A DNA stretch of 64,000 nt from Clostridiaceae bacterium M8S5 (GTDB lineage: Bacteria; Bacillota; Clostridia; Tissierellales; MCWD3), in assembly GCA_029227815.1 (NCBI GenBank), contig CP118523.1:4331500-4395499 (forward strand). The letters are read 5' to 3'. The notes beneath the pieces are model-generated. The model did no database searches, was not told where the DNA came from, and saw only the letters and a program-made list of their open reading frames with translations. Below are positions 18,791-26,884 of this stretch, piece after piece; position 1 is the stretch's first letter; every line of letters begins with the position of its first letter. A program made the position numbers and the translations under genes.

Positions 18791-18998
18791 AGATGTTTCT
18801 TTTTTTATAGAAACATCTTAGATTGATGACAAAGTCATCAAGATAGCAAACTTTAGTAAAAGTTCAATTTCAAGGCGTGTTAAAATTGAGTAGCAGAGCT
18901 TACTTAGAGGTAAGTGAGCAACGAAAATTTTAACACGGGCGCAGAAATTGGGCTTTTGTCTACGGTCTGAGATGTTTCTTTTTTTTATAGAAACATCT
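18791..18998. repeat. Structured element flanked by two direct copies of a terminator hairpin
   Basis: The hairpin AGATGTTTC...GAAACATCT occurs at 18791-18818 and again at 18970-18998. Copy 1 has its T-run on the minus strand and can end the second BCCT/enolase operon; copy 2 has T on the plus strand. The roughly 150 bp between them folds into a long imperfect stem: CGTGTTAAAATT (18876-18887) pairs exactly with 18926-18937, and outer arms around AAAAGTTCAATTTC pair with G-U changes only. This looks like a small palindromic element inserted into, and duplicating, an original bidirectional terminator. Confidence 0.75.
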
Positions 18999-19019
18999 TT
19001 TTATAGCCTTAAATATATA

Positions 19020-20177
19020 CTAAAATTCTTCTCCAGTTATCTCTTTATAAAATTCTTTATTGATATCAATACCTAAACCTGGAGCTTCTGGTTTTGCTAA
19101 GTAGCCATCAACAATAGGGGCTTCATTTGTTGTAAGATTCTTTCTTAATGATCCACCATAAAAATCTGGATGCAAATATTCTACATAAGTAGTAAATTTG
19201 TTTGCAATATGCAAATGTCTACAGGCTGCAGCTGTAATACCTGTTTTCCATTGATGAGGAGAAACTTGAACATTGTATTGCTCTGCCATGTGTATAATTC
19301 GACGTAATTCAGTTAACCCTCCAGCTCTGTTATAATCAGGTTGAATGACTGAAACCCCTGAATGTTTTAGCCACTTTTCACATTCAAATCTAGTAGTAGC
19401 CATTTCAGCACCACATATCCTTGTAGAAACTGCCTCAGCTAGCTTTCTATGCCCTTCCAAATCATCATGGGGTAACATTGCTTCAGCAAAATATAAATCT
19501 ACATCTTCAATTCTATTTAAAATCCATCTACATTCTTCCCAATCAGTGAATCGATATAAGAAGTCACACATCATGTCAATATCGTTACCTAACATTCTAC
19601 GGCATTCTTTTAAGTAATCAACTATTTGCTGTTTAGTCATCTTTGCATCTTGCATAATACACACTTTAACGGCTTTAACTTTTTTCTCTCTAGCTTTTTT
19701 TAATAAAGGCTCATAGGCTTTTAATGCAATTTCCGGTGCAGAATCCGATGGACAATCTGGATATAGAGTGAAATAAGGCGAAACTTTATCTCTGAATTGT
19801 CCACCAAGTAATTTATAAGCTGGCAAATTATGCTGTTTTCCAGCTAAATCATATAAAGCCATATCAATACCTGAGATTGCGAACATACCAAATCCACGCA
19901 TTCCAATCCAACGTGTAGTTTCATACATCAAATCCCAGTTAGCATCAAATTCGATAGGATCTCTACCTATTAACACTTCTGTGAGATTAGTTAACCATTT
20001 ATGTTCAGTTTCACAATTTGCAAATGCTGCAATTACACTTGGTGAACCATCTGCTTCTCCTATTCCATATCTACCTGCATTATCAGTTACTTTAACAATG
20101 CAAGTATTTTGACTCCAGTTAGAAGCTGATATATTTATCGGTAAAAACTCAATTGATTTTATTAAATTTTCTTTCAT
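19020..20177 (-). CDS. Mandelate racemase/muconate lactonizing-type enzyme (second copy, MR subgroup)
   Basis: A 385-residue enolase-superfamily enzyme, related to but clearly distinct from the one at 8540-9658. Metal ligands are Asp205 (MMCDFLY), Glu232 (YFAEAML) and Glu258 (CGAEMATT). The base dyad is His308 (SPHQWKTG) with Asp281 (QPDYNRAGG). As in the first enzyme only the second Lys of the usual KxK pair is present (Lys171). It should racemise, epimerise or dehydrate a carboxylate imported by the BCCT carrier of the same operon. TGGAGG precedes the start, and the hairpin at 18791-18998 lies just beyond the stop. Confidence 0.9.
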   Translation of the reverse strand: MKENLIKSIEFLPINISASNWSQNTCIVKVTDNAGRYGIGEADGSPSVIAAFANCETEHKWLTNLTEVLIGRDPIEFDANWDLMYETTRWIGMRGFGMFAISGIDMALYDLAGKQHNLPAYKLLGGQFRDKVSPYFTLYPDCPSDSAPEIALKAYEPLLKKAREKKVKAVKVCIMQDAKMTKQQIVDYLKECRRMLGNDIDMMCDFLYRFTDWEECRWILNRIEDVDLYFAEAMLPHDDLEGHRKLAEAVSTRICGAEMATTRFECEKWLKHSGVSVIQPDYNRAGGLTELRRIIHMAEQYNVQVSPHQWKTGITAAACRHLHIANKFTTYVEYLHPDFYGGSLRKNLTTNEAPIVDGYLAKPEAPGLGIDINKEFYKEITGEEF

Positions 20178-20296
20178 AACTTTTCCTCCATCGTATAGTA
20201 ATTTATTATATTTAAATACAATATGCAGTTCACTTGCTTCGCTTTACTACATCATGAAATTGATATTCTTTAAATGTATTTACGTAATAGTCCTTT

Positions 20297-21691
20297 TTAT
20301 AAATCAGCGCCATCTTCTTTTAACGCTTTTCTTACATCTTTTCCATCTATATCATAAACCTTAGTACCGCTTTTTTTGGACAACATCATAGCAATACCAG
20401 CTGCATGCCCTTCTGAAAAGCACTGTGCAGTTACTCTTGATGATGCTAAGGCTTCATGCTCGGCATCAATACATCTGCCTGCTACCAAAACATTGTCTAG
20501 ACTAGCAGGAACCATTGTTCCGAATGGAATTTCATAGTAATCATTTTGTAGCCAGAATAATTTAGGTTTTTCACCACGATGTAGTTCAATCGGCCAAGAG
20601 CTTTTCGCAATACCATCTTCCAGTTTGACACAATTTTCTACATCTCTATTTAATAAAGTCTTTCTAGCAACAATGGATCTTGTTTGCCTAACACCCACTT
20701 CGCTACCAGTAACAGTGATATAGCTATTTTCACAACCAGGGACATATTCTTTCAATAGCTTAAAATAAGCTAATGCCTGTTTTCTTGCAGCTATCTCAGC
20801 ATAAGTCCTCTCCTTAGCTTTCACGCAATTTAAGCAATTTCCATTATTTTTAGATACACTTGTGGCATTTATATATAACTGTCCTTTATTCGGACATTTG
20901 AAAATCCATATTTTCTTTCTTGGTAAACTCACTCCAAATTTCTTTTCAGCCTCTTTAATCTTTTCAGAAAAATCATCATTACAAATTGTATTCTCTCCAA
21001 AATGATTCCAGAATTTTTCATCATCAACTCCATTGATCATAAAAATTAATGATGGATTTTGCACAACACCATTCTGTCCCATTCTAAACTCACCACCAGA
21101 TGATGCAACAAGCACTGCATCTCCTGAAGTATCAATAAAGTAATCAGCTTTAATTAATCCATAACCATCAGCCGTATTTACAACAACTGCCTTTATTTCT
21201 CTATCCTCTAGCATCACATTTGTTACTACTGTGTGATATAAAATTTCAGCTCCTGCTTCTATTACTAATTCCTCTGCTGAATACTTCCAAACAAATGGAT
21301 CATGAGCATCTACATAAGTATTGCCATAAAGTTGAGGTTCCGATAATCCACCATTTCTTAACAACCTTTGCCTAAACTTTTCGGCAAACCCAAAGACAAT
21401 TTGCTTTGGACCATTTTTAGAAGTCCATTCTTCATTCGTCAAATAAAGTCCACAAATAGTCCCGGATAGGCCTCCAACGGCTTGACCTCCCAAGAAACCA
21501 TTTTTTTCAATTATCAATGTTTTTAAGCCCTGTCTAGCAGTAGTTTCGGCTGCAGCTACACCAGCTGGACCGCCACCTACCACTATCACGTCATACTGTC
21601 CAATTAGCTCTATATTGTCACAAGTTACTTGTTCCTTTCGATAAATTGTATTTTCAACTTGCTTTACAGAAGTTTTATTAATTGTCATCAC
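20297..21691 (-). CDS. FAD-dependent oxidoreductase (FAD_oxidored family)
   Basis: A 464-residue flavoprotein. The dinucleotide fold is YDVIVVGGGPAGVAAAE (about 33-50), followed by IIEKNGFLGGQAVGG. DTSGDAVLVASSGGEFRMGQ and the C-terminal NVLVAGRCIDAEHEALASSRV match the family of pfam FAD_oxidored proteins often found in sugar-acid and amine catabolic loci. The start is a GTG at 21691 (ATG three bases on), 9 bases after AGGAGG and overlapping the BCCT stop by 14 bp, so translation is coupled. The likely job is oxidation or reduction of the imported substrate before or after the enolase enzyme. The electron acceptor is unknown. Confidence 0.85.
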   Translation of the reverse strand: MMTINKTSVKQVENTIYRKEQVTCDNIELIGQYDVIVVGGGPAGVAAAETTARQGLKTLIIEKNGFLGGQAVGGLSGTICGLYLTNEEWTSKNGPKQIVFGFAEKFRQRLLRNGGLSEPQLYGNTYVDAHDPFVWKYSAEELVIEAGAEILYHTVVTNVMLEDREIKAVVVNTADGYGLIKADYFIDTSGDAVLVASSGGEFRMGQNGVVQNPSLIFMINGVDDEKFWNHFGENTICNDDFSEKIKEAEKKFGVSLPRKKIWIFKCPNKGQLYINATSVSKNNGNCLNCVKAKERTYAEIAARKQALAYFKLLKEYVPGCENSYITVTGSEVGVRQTRSIVARKTLLNRDVENCVKLEDGIAKSSWPIELHRGEKPKLFWLQNDYYEIPFGTMVPASLDNVLVAGRCIDAEHEALASSRVTAQCFSEGHAAGIAMMLSKKSGTKVYDIDGKDVRKALKEDGADL

Positions 21692-23240
21692 CAGAAAGCT
21701 CCTCCTGTCTTTCTTTTATTCTATAATCTTTTTTAAGCCATTTCAGTAAACAAATAAACATAATAATGTAAAGAATAATCATTGGAGGTGCTGAAATAAT
21801 CGCCATTGATTTAATAGTATTGATAGCACCTCCCATTAATAATGCAACCATAGAAATAGCTCCAACAGCTACACACCAAATTAATCTAACTGCCAAATCA
21901 GGATCCTCGTTTGGTTTTAAATTCTTAGTTGTCATCATAGATACAGCATAAGTAGCTGAAGTCATAGTCGTTGTTATTAAAAAATATGCAGCAATTAAGA
22001 AAATTACTAAAACTGCAGCTCCTAATGGAACAGAACCAATAACTTCAATAATAGCTCCTGCTAAACCTAGATTAGTAAACCATTCTAGAATTGGTAATGT
22101 ATCTGTTAATATACCATTTACAGTGTAACCACCTAGAATTCCTAAGAATAGTAGACATCCAACTGATGATCCTATCACGCATGTCAATATTACTTCTTTC
22201 ATTTTTCTACCGTAAGATACTTTTGCTATAAATAATCCCATCATTACTAAATAAGCAAAATACCATGCCCAGTAAAAAATTGTCCAATCCTGTGGAAACC
22301 CTGATTTCATTACTGGATCAGTATAAAATGACATTCTAAAAAAGTTATTTAGCATCATTCCAATACTATCAGAAGTATAATTTATAATAAATGAAGTAGG
22401 TCCAGCTAATAAAATAAATGTAATCATACCTACAGAGATATAAACACAGATATTAGCTAATTTACTAATACCTTTTTTAAGTCCTAGTAACATAATTATT
22501 GCATAGAAAATTATAAAAGAAGCGACAATAGCTACTTTTACTCCAACAGTAGGTTGAATATTAAATAATTTATTTAGCCCAGCACTCAATAAATCAGCCG
22601 AAACTCCCATTGAAGTTGAGAATGCACCTAATGTCCCAAAGATTGCAAATATATTAATTAAATATCCCAGCCATGAACTTTCATGTTTTTTCCCTATTAC
22701 TTCTGTACATAAAGCACTAAGTCTTAAATTAGTTTTCTTCTTATTATGTAAATAATAAGCATATGGAATTGCAGGAAGTAAGAAAATACTCCAACCAATA
22801 ACGTTCCAATGATAAATTGAGTACGCAATTGACCAAGTACTTGCATCAGCACTTACTGGATCACATCCAAATGGAGGCCATTGCATATAATATATTGGTT
22901 CACCTATAGCCCAATATACCAAACCAGCCCCTACACCAGCTGTAAACATCATAAATGCAAAGCTTACAAATGAAAACTCTGGTTTTGCATCTTTACCGCC
23001 AAAACGTACTGTACTATATTTACCAAATGCTAGCCATGCTAATATACCAACACATCCTAAAGCAACTAACTGTATAATAAATCCAAGTTGATGTGTAATG
23101 AATCCTGCACCTTTTGCTGTTAATGCATTTAGTTTTTCTGGAAAAAGTGCAGCTAAAATCATAACTGCAAGTACAAAAATAATCGACGGCCACATTAATT
23201 TGTGGTCTACATTTTTAAATCTTGACTTCTTTTGATTCAT
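21678..23240 (-). CDS. BCCT family transporter, with CaiT-like substrate helix
   Basis: A 520-residue carrier with about 12 membrane helices. The signature helix reads QDWTIFYWAWYFAYLVMMG and the next loop is AKVSYGRKMKEVI. Aligned with CaiT, the Trp323, Tyr327 and Met331 positions are Trp, Tyr and Met; the Met replaces the cation-site function in sodium-independent carnitine/butyrobetaine exchange, so exchange rather than sodium symport is possible. This differs from the Thr at that position in the BCCT at 5266-6795. It is the first gene of the operon, with AAAGGAG at the start and a clear promoter upstream. The substrate is probably a quaternary ammonium acid. Confidence 0.92.
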   Translation of the reverse strand: MNQKKSRFKNVDHKLMWPSIIFVLAVMILAALFPEKLNALTAKGAGFITHQLGFIIQLVALGCVGILAWLAFGKYSTVRFGGKDAKPEFSFVSFAFMMFTAGVGAGLVYWAIGEPIYYMQWPPFGCDPVSADASTWSIAYSIYHWNVIGWSIFLLPAIPYAYYLHNKKKTNLRLSALCTEVIGKKHESSWLGYLINIFAIFGTLGAFSTSMGVSADLLSAGLNKLFNIQPTVGVKVAIVASFIIFYAIIMLLGLKKGISKLANICVYISVGMITFILLAGPTSFIINYTSDSIGMMLNNFFRMSFYTDPVMKSGFPQDWTIFYWAWYFAYLVMMGLFIAKVSYGRKMKEVILTCVIGSSVGCLLFLGILGGYTVNGILTDTLPILEWFTNLGLAGAIIEVIGSVPLGAAVLVIFLIAAYFLITTTMTSATYAVSMMTTKNLKPNEDPDLAVRLIWCVAVGAISMVALLMGGAINTIKSMAIISAPPMIILYIIMFICLLKWLKKDYRIKERQEELSGDDN

Positions 23241-23284
23241 AGAAGTTCTCCTTTCATTATGAAATATATTATTAATATATTAGT

Positions 23285-23312
23285 ATTATATCATAAATAT
23301 ATTTTGTTGCAA
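23285..23312 (-). promoter_or_regulatory. Promoter of the second BCCT operon, with possible cre site
   Basis: Minus-strand TTGCAA (-35) and TATAAT (-10) with a 16-bp spacer, about 45 bp before the BCCT start. The -35 overlaps TTGCAAGCGTTTCC on the plus strand (23307-23320), which matches the loose CcpA box WTGNAANCGNWNNCW except at its last base. CcpA repression is therefore possible but unproven. The GntR operator should also lie in this divergent gap. Confidence 0.7.
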
Positions 23313-23452
23313 GCGTTTCCCTTGGCTATAATTAAAATTATAATTGCTTTACAAATACTCCTATTTATTTTTTACAAATTATCACACATTGTATTCTAGC
23401 AGTATTTATATTAAAATGTTAAATGTAGAAGGAATTAAAGGAGGCACCATAA

Positions 23453-24175
23453 ATGTACAAAAGACTTGATTACTTTGAAAACATGACTTTTGCAAATCTA
23501 ACCGAAAAAGCATATTACATTCTTGAAGAAGCAATTGTTACTCTAGAATTAAAGCCTGGACAATCTTATTCTGAAAAAGAACTAAGTAGTTTTATAAACA
23601 TTGGTAGAACTCCAGTTAGAGAAGCTATAAAAAAGTTAGAGCAAACTAGACTTGTAGAGATTATTCCAAGAAGCGGAATTACTATATTACCAATAAGATT
23701 AGAAGAAGCCTTACTTCAGATGGAAGTTAGAGGATTATTAGAAAAGCTTATCATGTTACGAGCAACTAAATTCGCAACATCAAAAGAAAGAGAACACTTA
23801 TTGGAACTGGCTAAACGTTACGAAATAGCTACAAAAAATAAAGATGCAATTGCAGCTATAAGAATTGATGATGAATTCAATTTCTTTATTGCAGACTGTG
23901 CTCGCAATGTATATGCTGCTGGAGCTCTTAAGCCCTTGCAACCATCCTCTCGTAGAATCTATTTTCAACGTTACTATATAGACGATGAAATGACTAGAAA
24001 TATTAATTATGGTCATATAGAATTAATGTGTGCGATTGCAAATGGGTCAACTGACGAAGTTACAAAGCATTTAGACAACCTTTTCTATAATTTAAAAAAT
24101 CTTGTCCTAAAAACTTTCAACTCAATAGTTCTTGACAAAGAATTATTAGACTCTGCTCTAAATAAAATAGACTAA
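23453..24175 (+). CDS. GntR family regulator, FadR/FCD type
   Basis: A 240-residue regulator. The N-terminal winged helix (about 15-80) contains SYSEKELSSFINIGRTPVRE and LEQTRLVEIIPRSGITI. The C-terminal FCD ligand domain (about 95-220) keeps the Asp-His type metal/ligand residues in DDEFNFFIADCARN and the later HIELMCAIANG. FCD members bind small carboxylates and usually repress the adjacent catabolic genes. It is divergent from the BCCT-FAD-enolase operon, so that operon is the probable target. AAAGGAGG lies 8 bases before the ATG. Confidence 0.92.
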   Translation: MYKRLDYFENMTFANLTEKAYYILEEAIVTLELKPGQSYSEKELSSFINIGRTPVREAIKKLEQTRLVEIIPRSGITILPIRLEEALLQMEVRGLLEKLIMLRATKFATSKEREHLLELAKRYEIATKNKDAIAAIRIDDEFNFFIADCARNVYAAGALKPLQPSSRRIYFQRYYIDDEMTRNINYGHIELMCAIANGSTDEVTKHLDNLFYNLKNLVLKTFNSIVLDKELLDSALNKID

Positions 24176-24200
24176 ATTTAAAAATACCGAAATTCATTAA

Positions 24201-24256
24201 ATTAATATATAAAACACTTTGAAGCCAATATTTTACAAAGTGTTTTATATATTAAT
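24201..24256 (+). terminator. Terminator of the GntR gene
   Basis: A 21-bp perfect stem beginning ATTAATATATAAAACACTTTG, with a 14-nt loop and T-rich flank, 25 bp after the GntR stop. Confidence 0.8.
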
Positions 24257-24360
24257 AACACAACATTTAACAGCATCTTAATCCTTTTAAATAAATATAC
24301 CTTTTATAGCTCATAACCCTCCTCATAATTAAAGATATTATAATAATTCCTTAAGAATAT

Positions 24361-24470
24361 ATGTTATAGCTTAAAAAACAGAGTGGAGGTATAACTGTAG
24401 AAAGTAATAAAACTGGGGTGTTTTAGAAATTACAATATGTATAAATCTATGCAGGCAAGATATAATGTTA
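24361..24470 (+). pseudogene. Remnant of a histidine kinase 3' end (decayed copy of the gene at 28812-30311)
   Basis: The plus strand matches the last 100 bp of the intact kinase at about 30200-30310 (CTTAAAAAACAG, then GGAGGTATAACTGTA, then CTATGCAGG) but has scattered substitutions and stops. No other part of the kinase is present. Together with the next entry it is a truncated, decayed duplication of the 30.2-30.65 kb region. Confidence 0.8.
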
Positions 24471-24480
24471 ATACTGTTAG

Positions 24481-24521
24481 GAGCTGTTAAGCATACATTT
24501 GATAGTTCTACCTAACAGCTC
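24481..24521. terminator. Duplicated copy of the kinase/AraC intergenic terminator
   Basis: GAGCTGTTA (24481-24489) pairs with TAACAGCTC (24513-24521), the same hairpin that separates the intact kinase and AraC genes at 30319-30367. It is preserved in the decayed duplicate. Confidence 0.75.
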
Positions 24522-24578
24522 TTATAATTTTAGCAATGTTTTGATTAGACTTAAAAGTCTCTACTGGAAACTAATAAC

Positions 24579-24795
24579 CTATACTCTTTTCCTTACTGGT
24601 ATCCATATTTCTCCTGAAGAATTATTATTCGGGCCCCTCTACTTCTTCATATCCAGATGTAGGAAACCATTCTGTAAAGATTCGTTTCCAAATCTTTTGC
24701 AACTCGCCTTTAGAATCAGGAAAGATAGCCCATTTTAATGCCGGAATCTGGAGTCTTGTATATTTTTCTGGTGTATTAATCCTCCTCTGTAATAT
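24579..24795 (-). pseudogene. Remnant of an AraC/GyrI-like regulator 3' end
   Basis: Read on the minus strand, this stretch encodes peptides nearly identical to the C-terminus of the regulator at 30424-31275 (WAIFPDSKGELQKIWKRIF, EWFPTSGYEEVEGPE). Then a deletion of about 30 bp between two short ATTCG repeats breaks the frame. The final NSSGEIWIPVRKRV follows in another frame. The 5' two thirds of the gene is missing. It is a pseudogene from a segmental duplication. Confidence 0.85.
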
Positions 24796-25066
24796 AAGAT
24801 TTATTTTATCCTTTTGTAATCAAAATATTGTTCAACAATTCGATTTTCCCATACCTAACCTTTATTATTTTATTCCTTTACTCTATAACACATAAATTGC
24901 AATCAAAAAGAACCGTCCCTTGCGATTGTATATAAAGTTTGAGATTTTGTATAGTTGCATTTTTTAATTTTTTTATATTATGGTTAAATAAACCATAATA
25001 TACTCTTTATTTAAAAAACAATCTGCATATTCTTTAATATCCCCATACTAATCACCAAATAAAAAA
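24796..25066. other. AT-rich gap with a REP-like motif
   Basis: No gene seen. At 24898-24930 the sequence AAAAAGAACCGTCCCTTG is bracketed by CAATC and GATTG. Its complement contains GGGACGGTTCTTTTT, a motif I recall as dispersed in many Firmicute genomes and linked there to REP-associated transposases. The motif is clear; its mobility here is inference. Confidence 0.45.
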
Positions 25067-25108
25067 ATATATAAACAAGTGCTATAAAACTCAGCACTGC
25101 TTATATAT
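25067..25108 (-). terminator. Terminator of the acetyltransferase gene
   Basis: Arms ATATATAAGCAGTGCT and AGCACTTGTTTATATAT on the minus strand pair with one mismatch, followed by TTTTTTT. It starts 27 bp after the stop. Confidence 0.8.
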
Positions 25109-25135
25109 TTTTTGTAATATTATTTTTTTATGAAA

Positions 25136-26113
25136 CTATTCACTAATAGCCTCATTATCATTTATATTCTTATTGATCGTCCTTCTCATTGATAGTAACA
25201 TTGGAGAAAAATATTTTTTCCAAAATTTATTTCCATACAGATTAGCTGTTTCAAAATCAACATGTATGTATGGAGCATTACTCTTTCTACAGTAATCAAT
25301 TACACATTTAAGCATATCTACACCTATGCTTTTATTTCTATATTCCTGCTTAATATAAGCTCCAATTTCATCAATCAAACCACAGTTTTTAATAGACATA
25401 TCTATAAAGTTATTATTTTTAGTAATGCTTAGATTAATGAATCCGACTGGCTCATCTTGATACCATGCAATATATACATTGTTTTTGACTATTATCTCTT
25501 CCAAATCTTGATGACTAACCTCATCTCTTCTCAAAAATAATGGGGCAGAGGTATAGTATTGACTTGATTCCTTTACAAGCTCAAATAGTTCATCAACATC
25601 TTTAAGTTCTGCTTTTCGTATATCACATATAGATTTTTCATTATATATCTTGTTACATTCACTAAATGCATCAATCAAATATGATCCATATCCTAAATCA
25701 AACAGTAAAGTTTTAAGCTTTATATCGTCAAAAAATATTGTCCACATGTGATTAAATATATTTTTATCAATCCACTTTTGAGAAATATATTTATATAGCG
25801 CTAGGTATACGCTTTCTTTCAACTCTTCAATAGCTGCATGCCCTATTGCAGGACAAAACACAGAGCTTTCTCCATTAAATGGAAATTCGTCATATGTTAG
25901 AAATCCCACTACTTTCTCTTTCAATTTTGCTACTACAGCTCTCTTGCTTTTAATTTTCACCCTAAGATACTTTTCTAATAATGAAGTATCTTCTTTCCAA
26001 TATGATGGGAAATCACTTTTAGAGCAATATAATTCATATTGATTAACCCATATTTTTTTTGCTTCATCAATATCACCATCTTGCATATTATATATTTGTA
26101 TACTATTAATCAT
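25136..26113 (-). CDS. Two-domain GNAT N-acetyltransferase
   Basis: A 325-residue protein made of two GNAT-like halves. The N-terminal half (about 1-160) is divergent, with AVVAKLKEKVVGFLTYDEF. The C-terminal half (about 165-310) has AWYQDEPVGFINLSI and the acetyl-CoA loop region GAYIKQEYRNKSIGVDMLKCVIDYCR, a version of the QxxGxG/A motif with Asn-Lys-Ser-Ile-Gly. It probably acetylates a small amine or a protein N-terminus; the acceptor is unknown. The start has AAGGAG. It is a single-gene unit ended by its own terminator. Confidence 0.82.
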   Translation of the reverse strand: MINSIQIYNMQDGDIDEAKKIWVNQYELYCSKSDFPSYWKEDTSLLEKYLRVKIKSKRAVVAKLKEKVVGFLTYDEFPFNGESSVFCPAIGHAAIEELKESVYLALYKYISQKWIDKNIFNHMWTIFFDDIKLKTLLFDLGYGSYLIDAFSECNKIYNEKSICDIRKAELKDVDELFELVKESSQYYTSAPLFLRRDEVSHQDLEEIIVKNNVYIAWYQDEPVGFINLSITKNNNFIDMSIKNCGLIDEIGAYIKQEYRNKSIGVDMLKCVIDYCRKSNAPYIHVDFETANLYGNKFWKKYFSPMLLSMRRTINKNINDNEAISE

Positions 26114-26224
26114 TTTAATACTCCTTCCTCTATATAAACCCCTTTATGCTTTTTAATAATAACTTATAAATATATAATATACCAAAATGTGCTCTATAGG
26201 TGTCGCTCACATTTTTCTGAAATA

Positions 26225-26264
26225 AAAAAGCACTATAAGGCATTTCTTAATAGTGCTTTTAAAT
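26225..26264. terminator. Terminator of the CD3324-type gene
   Basis: AAAAGCACTAT pairs with ATAGTGCTTTT across a 13-nt loop, with A and T runs on both sides, just after the stop at 26267. Confidence 0.8.
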
Positions 26265-26266
26265 TC

Positions 26267-26539
26267 TTATTGTAATTCAATTTTAGCAATAATTTTATAA
26301 ATCCATTTTGGGGATAAGTAATACTCTTGTGAAAGTTCTTTTACAGACATCCCATTTAAGTATTTTTTATATATGGTTAAATTCCTTTGATATATTGCCT
26401 CTTTACTTTTTGTTTTATCTCCCCATTTCTTTTTATTGCTTTCTTTTCTCGGTATATAAATGTATTCTCCATCAATATAATCTTGAATCATACTCAACAA
26501 TTCTGATGGTAGTACATCACATGCCTTTTTATAGCTCAT
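26267..26539 (-). CDS. CD3324 family protein, predicted helix-turn-helix
   Basis: A 90-residue protein that matches the small clostridial CD3324 family: N-terminal SYKKACDVLPSELLSMIQDY, the IDGEYIYIPRKE segment, a basic linker KKWGDKTKSKE, and a C-terminal helix-turn-helix LNGMSVKELSQEYYLSPKWIYKII. The fold suggests DNA binding of the Mor or sigma-region-4 kind. Its regulon is unknown. A TAGGAGGAG site lies just before the ATG. Confidence 0.8.
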   Translation of the reverse strand: MSYKKACDVLPSELLSMIQDYIDGEYIYIPRKESNKKKWGDKTKSKEAIYQRNLTIYKKYLNGMSVKELSQEYYLSPKWIYKIIAKIELQ

Positions 26540-26573
26540 TATGCTCCTCCTAAAAATTCATTATCAGGATTGA

Positions 26574-26617
26574 GCAAAGGCTATTTCATTATCTTATCAT
26601 TATGCAATAGCCTTTGC
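26574..26617. repeat. Inverted repeat upstream of the CD3324-type gene
   Basis: GCAAAGGCTATT (26574-26585) pairs exactly with AATAGCCTTTGC (26606-26617) across 20 nt. With no T-run on either side it is not a standard terminator; it may be an operator or an element remnant. Confidence 0.5.
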
Positions 26618-26778
26618 TATGCATACTGAACTTTTATTAACACAAAAACCCCCTTCATAATTATAAGCTATTAATATTATACATTAAACTTAAGAGTCTT
26701 TCCATTATATCATTGTAAAATTGTTTGTCTTAATGAATAGGTTTACATCCCTTCATGACTATAGTAAATTTATTAAAG

Positions 26779-26800
26779 GGATACATTTTGGATACATTTT
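26779..26800. promoter_or_regulatory. Tandem 11-bp operator repeats upstream of the lipoprotein-RR-HK operon
   Basis: GGATACATTTT occurs twice head to tail with an exact 11-bp period. About 6 bp further, TTGTTT and TAAAAT with a 16-bp spacer (26806-26833) make a plausible promoter. Two direct repeats with an 11-bp period just upstream of -35 are the classic site for an OmpR/PhoB-type response regulator, and one is encoded in this operon. Confidence 0.7.
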
Positions 26801-26884
26801 TTATATTGTTTAGATAAATTACGTAGTTAAAATATACTCAAACTTGAAAGATAAGTTGAATATTTTTTAAAGGAGGAAAAGATA

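Noticed and set aside
24499..24738. 79-codon plus-strand frame over the decayed AraC remnant
   Set aside because: It is the antisense of the pseudogene; the conserved signal is on the minus strand.
26574..26617. Terminator upstream of the CD3324-type gene
   Set aside because: The stem is perfect but has no T-run on either strand and lies upstream of the gene, so it was called only an inverted repeat.
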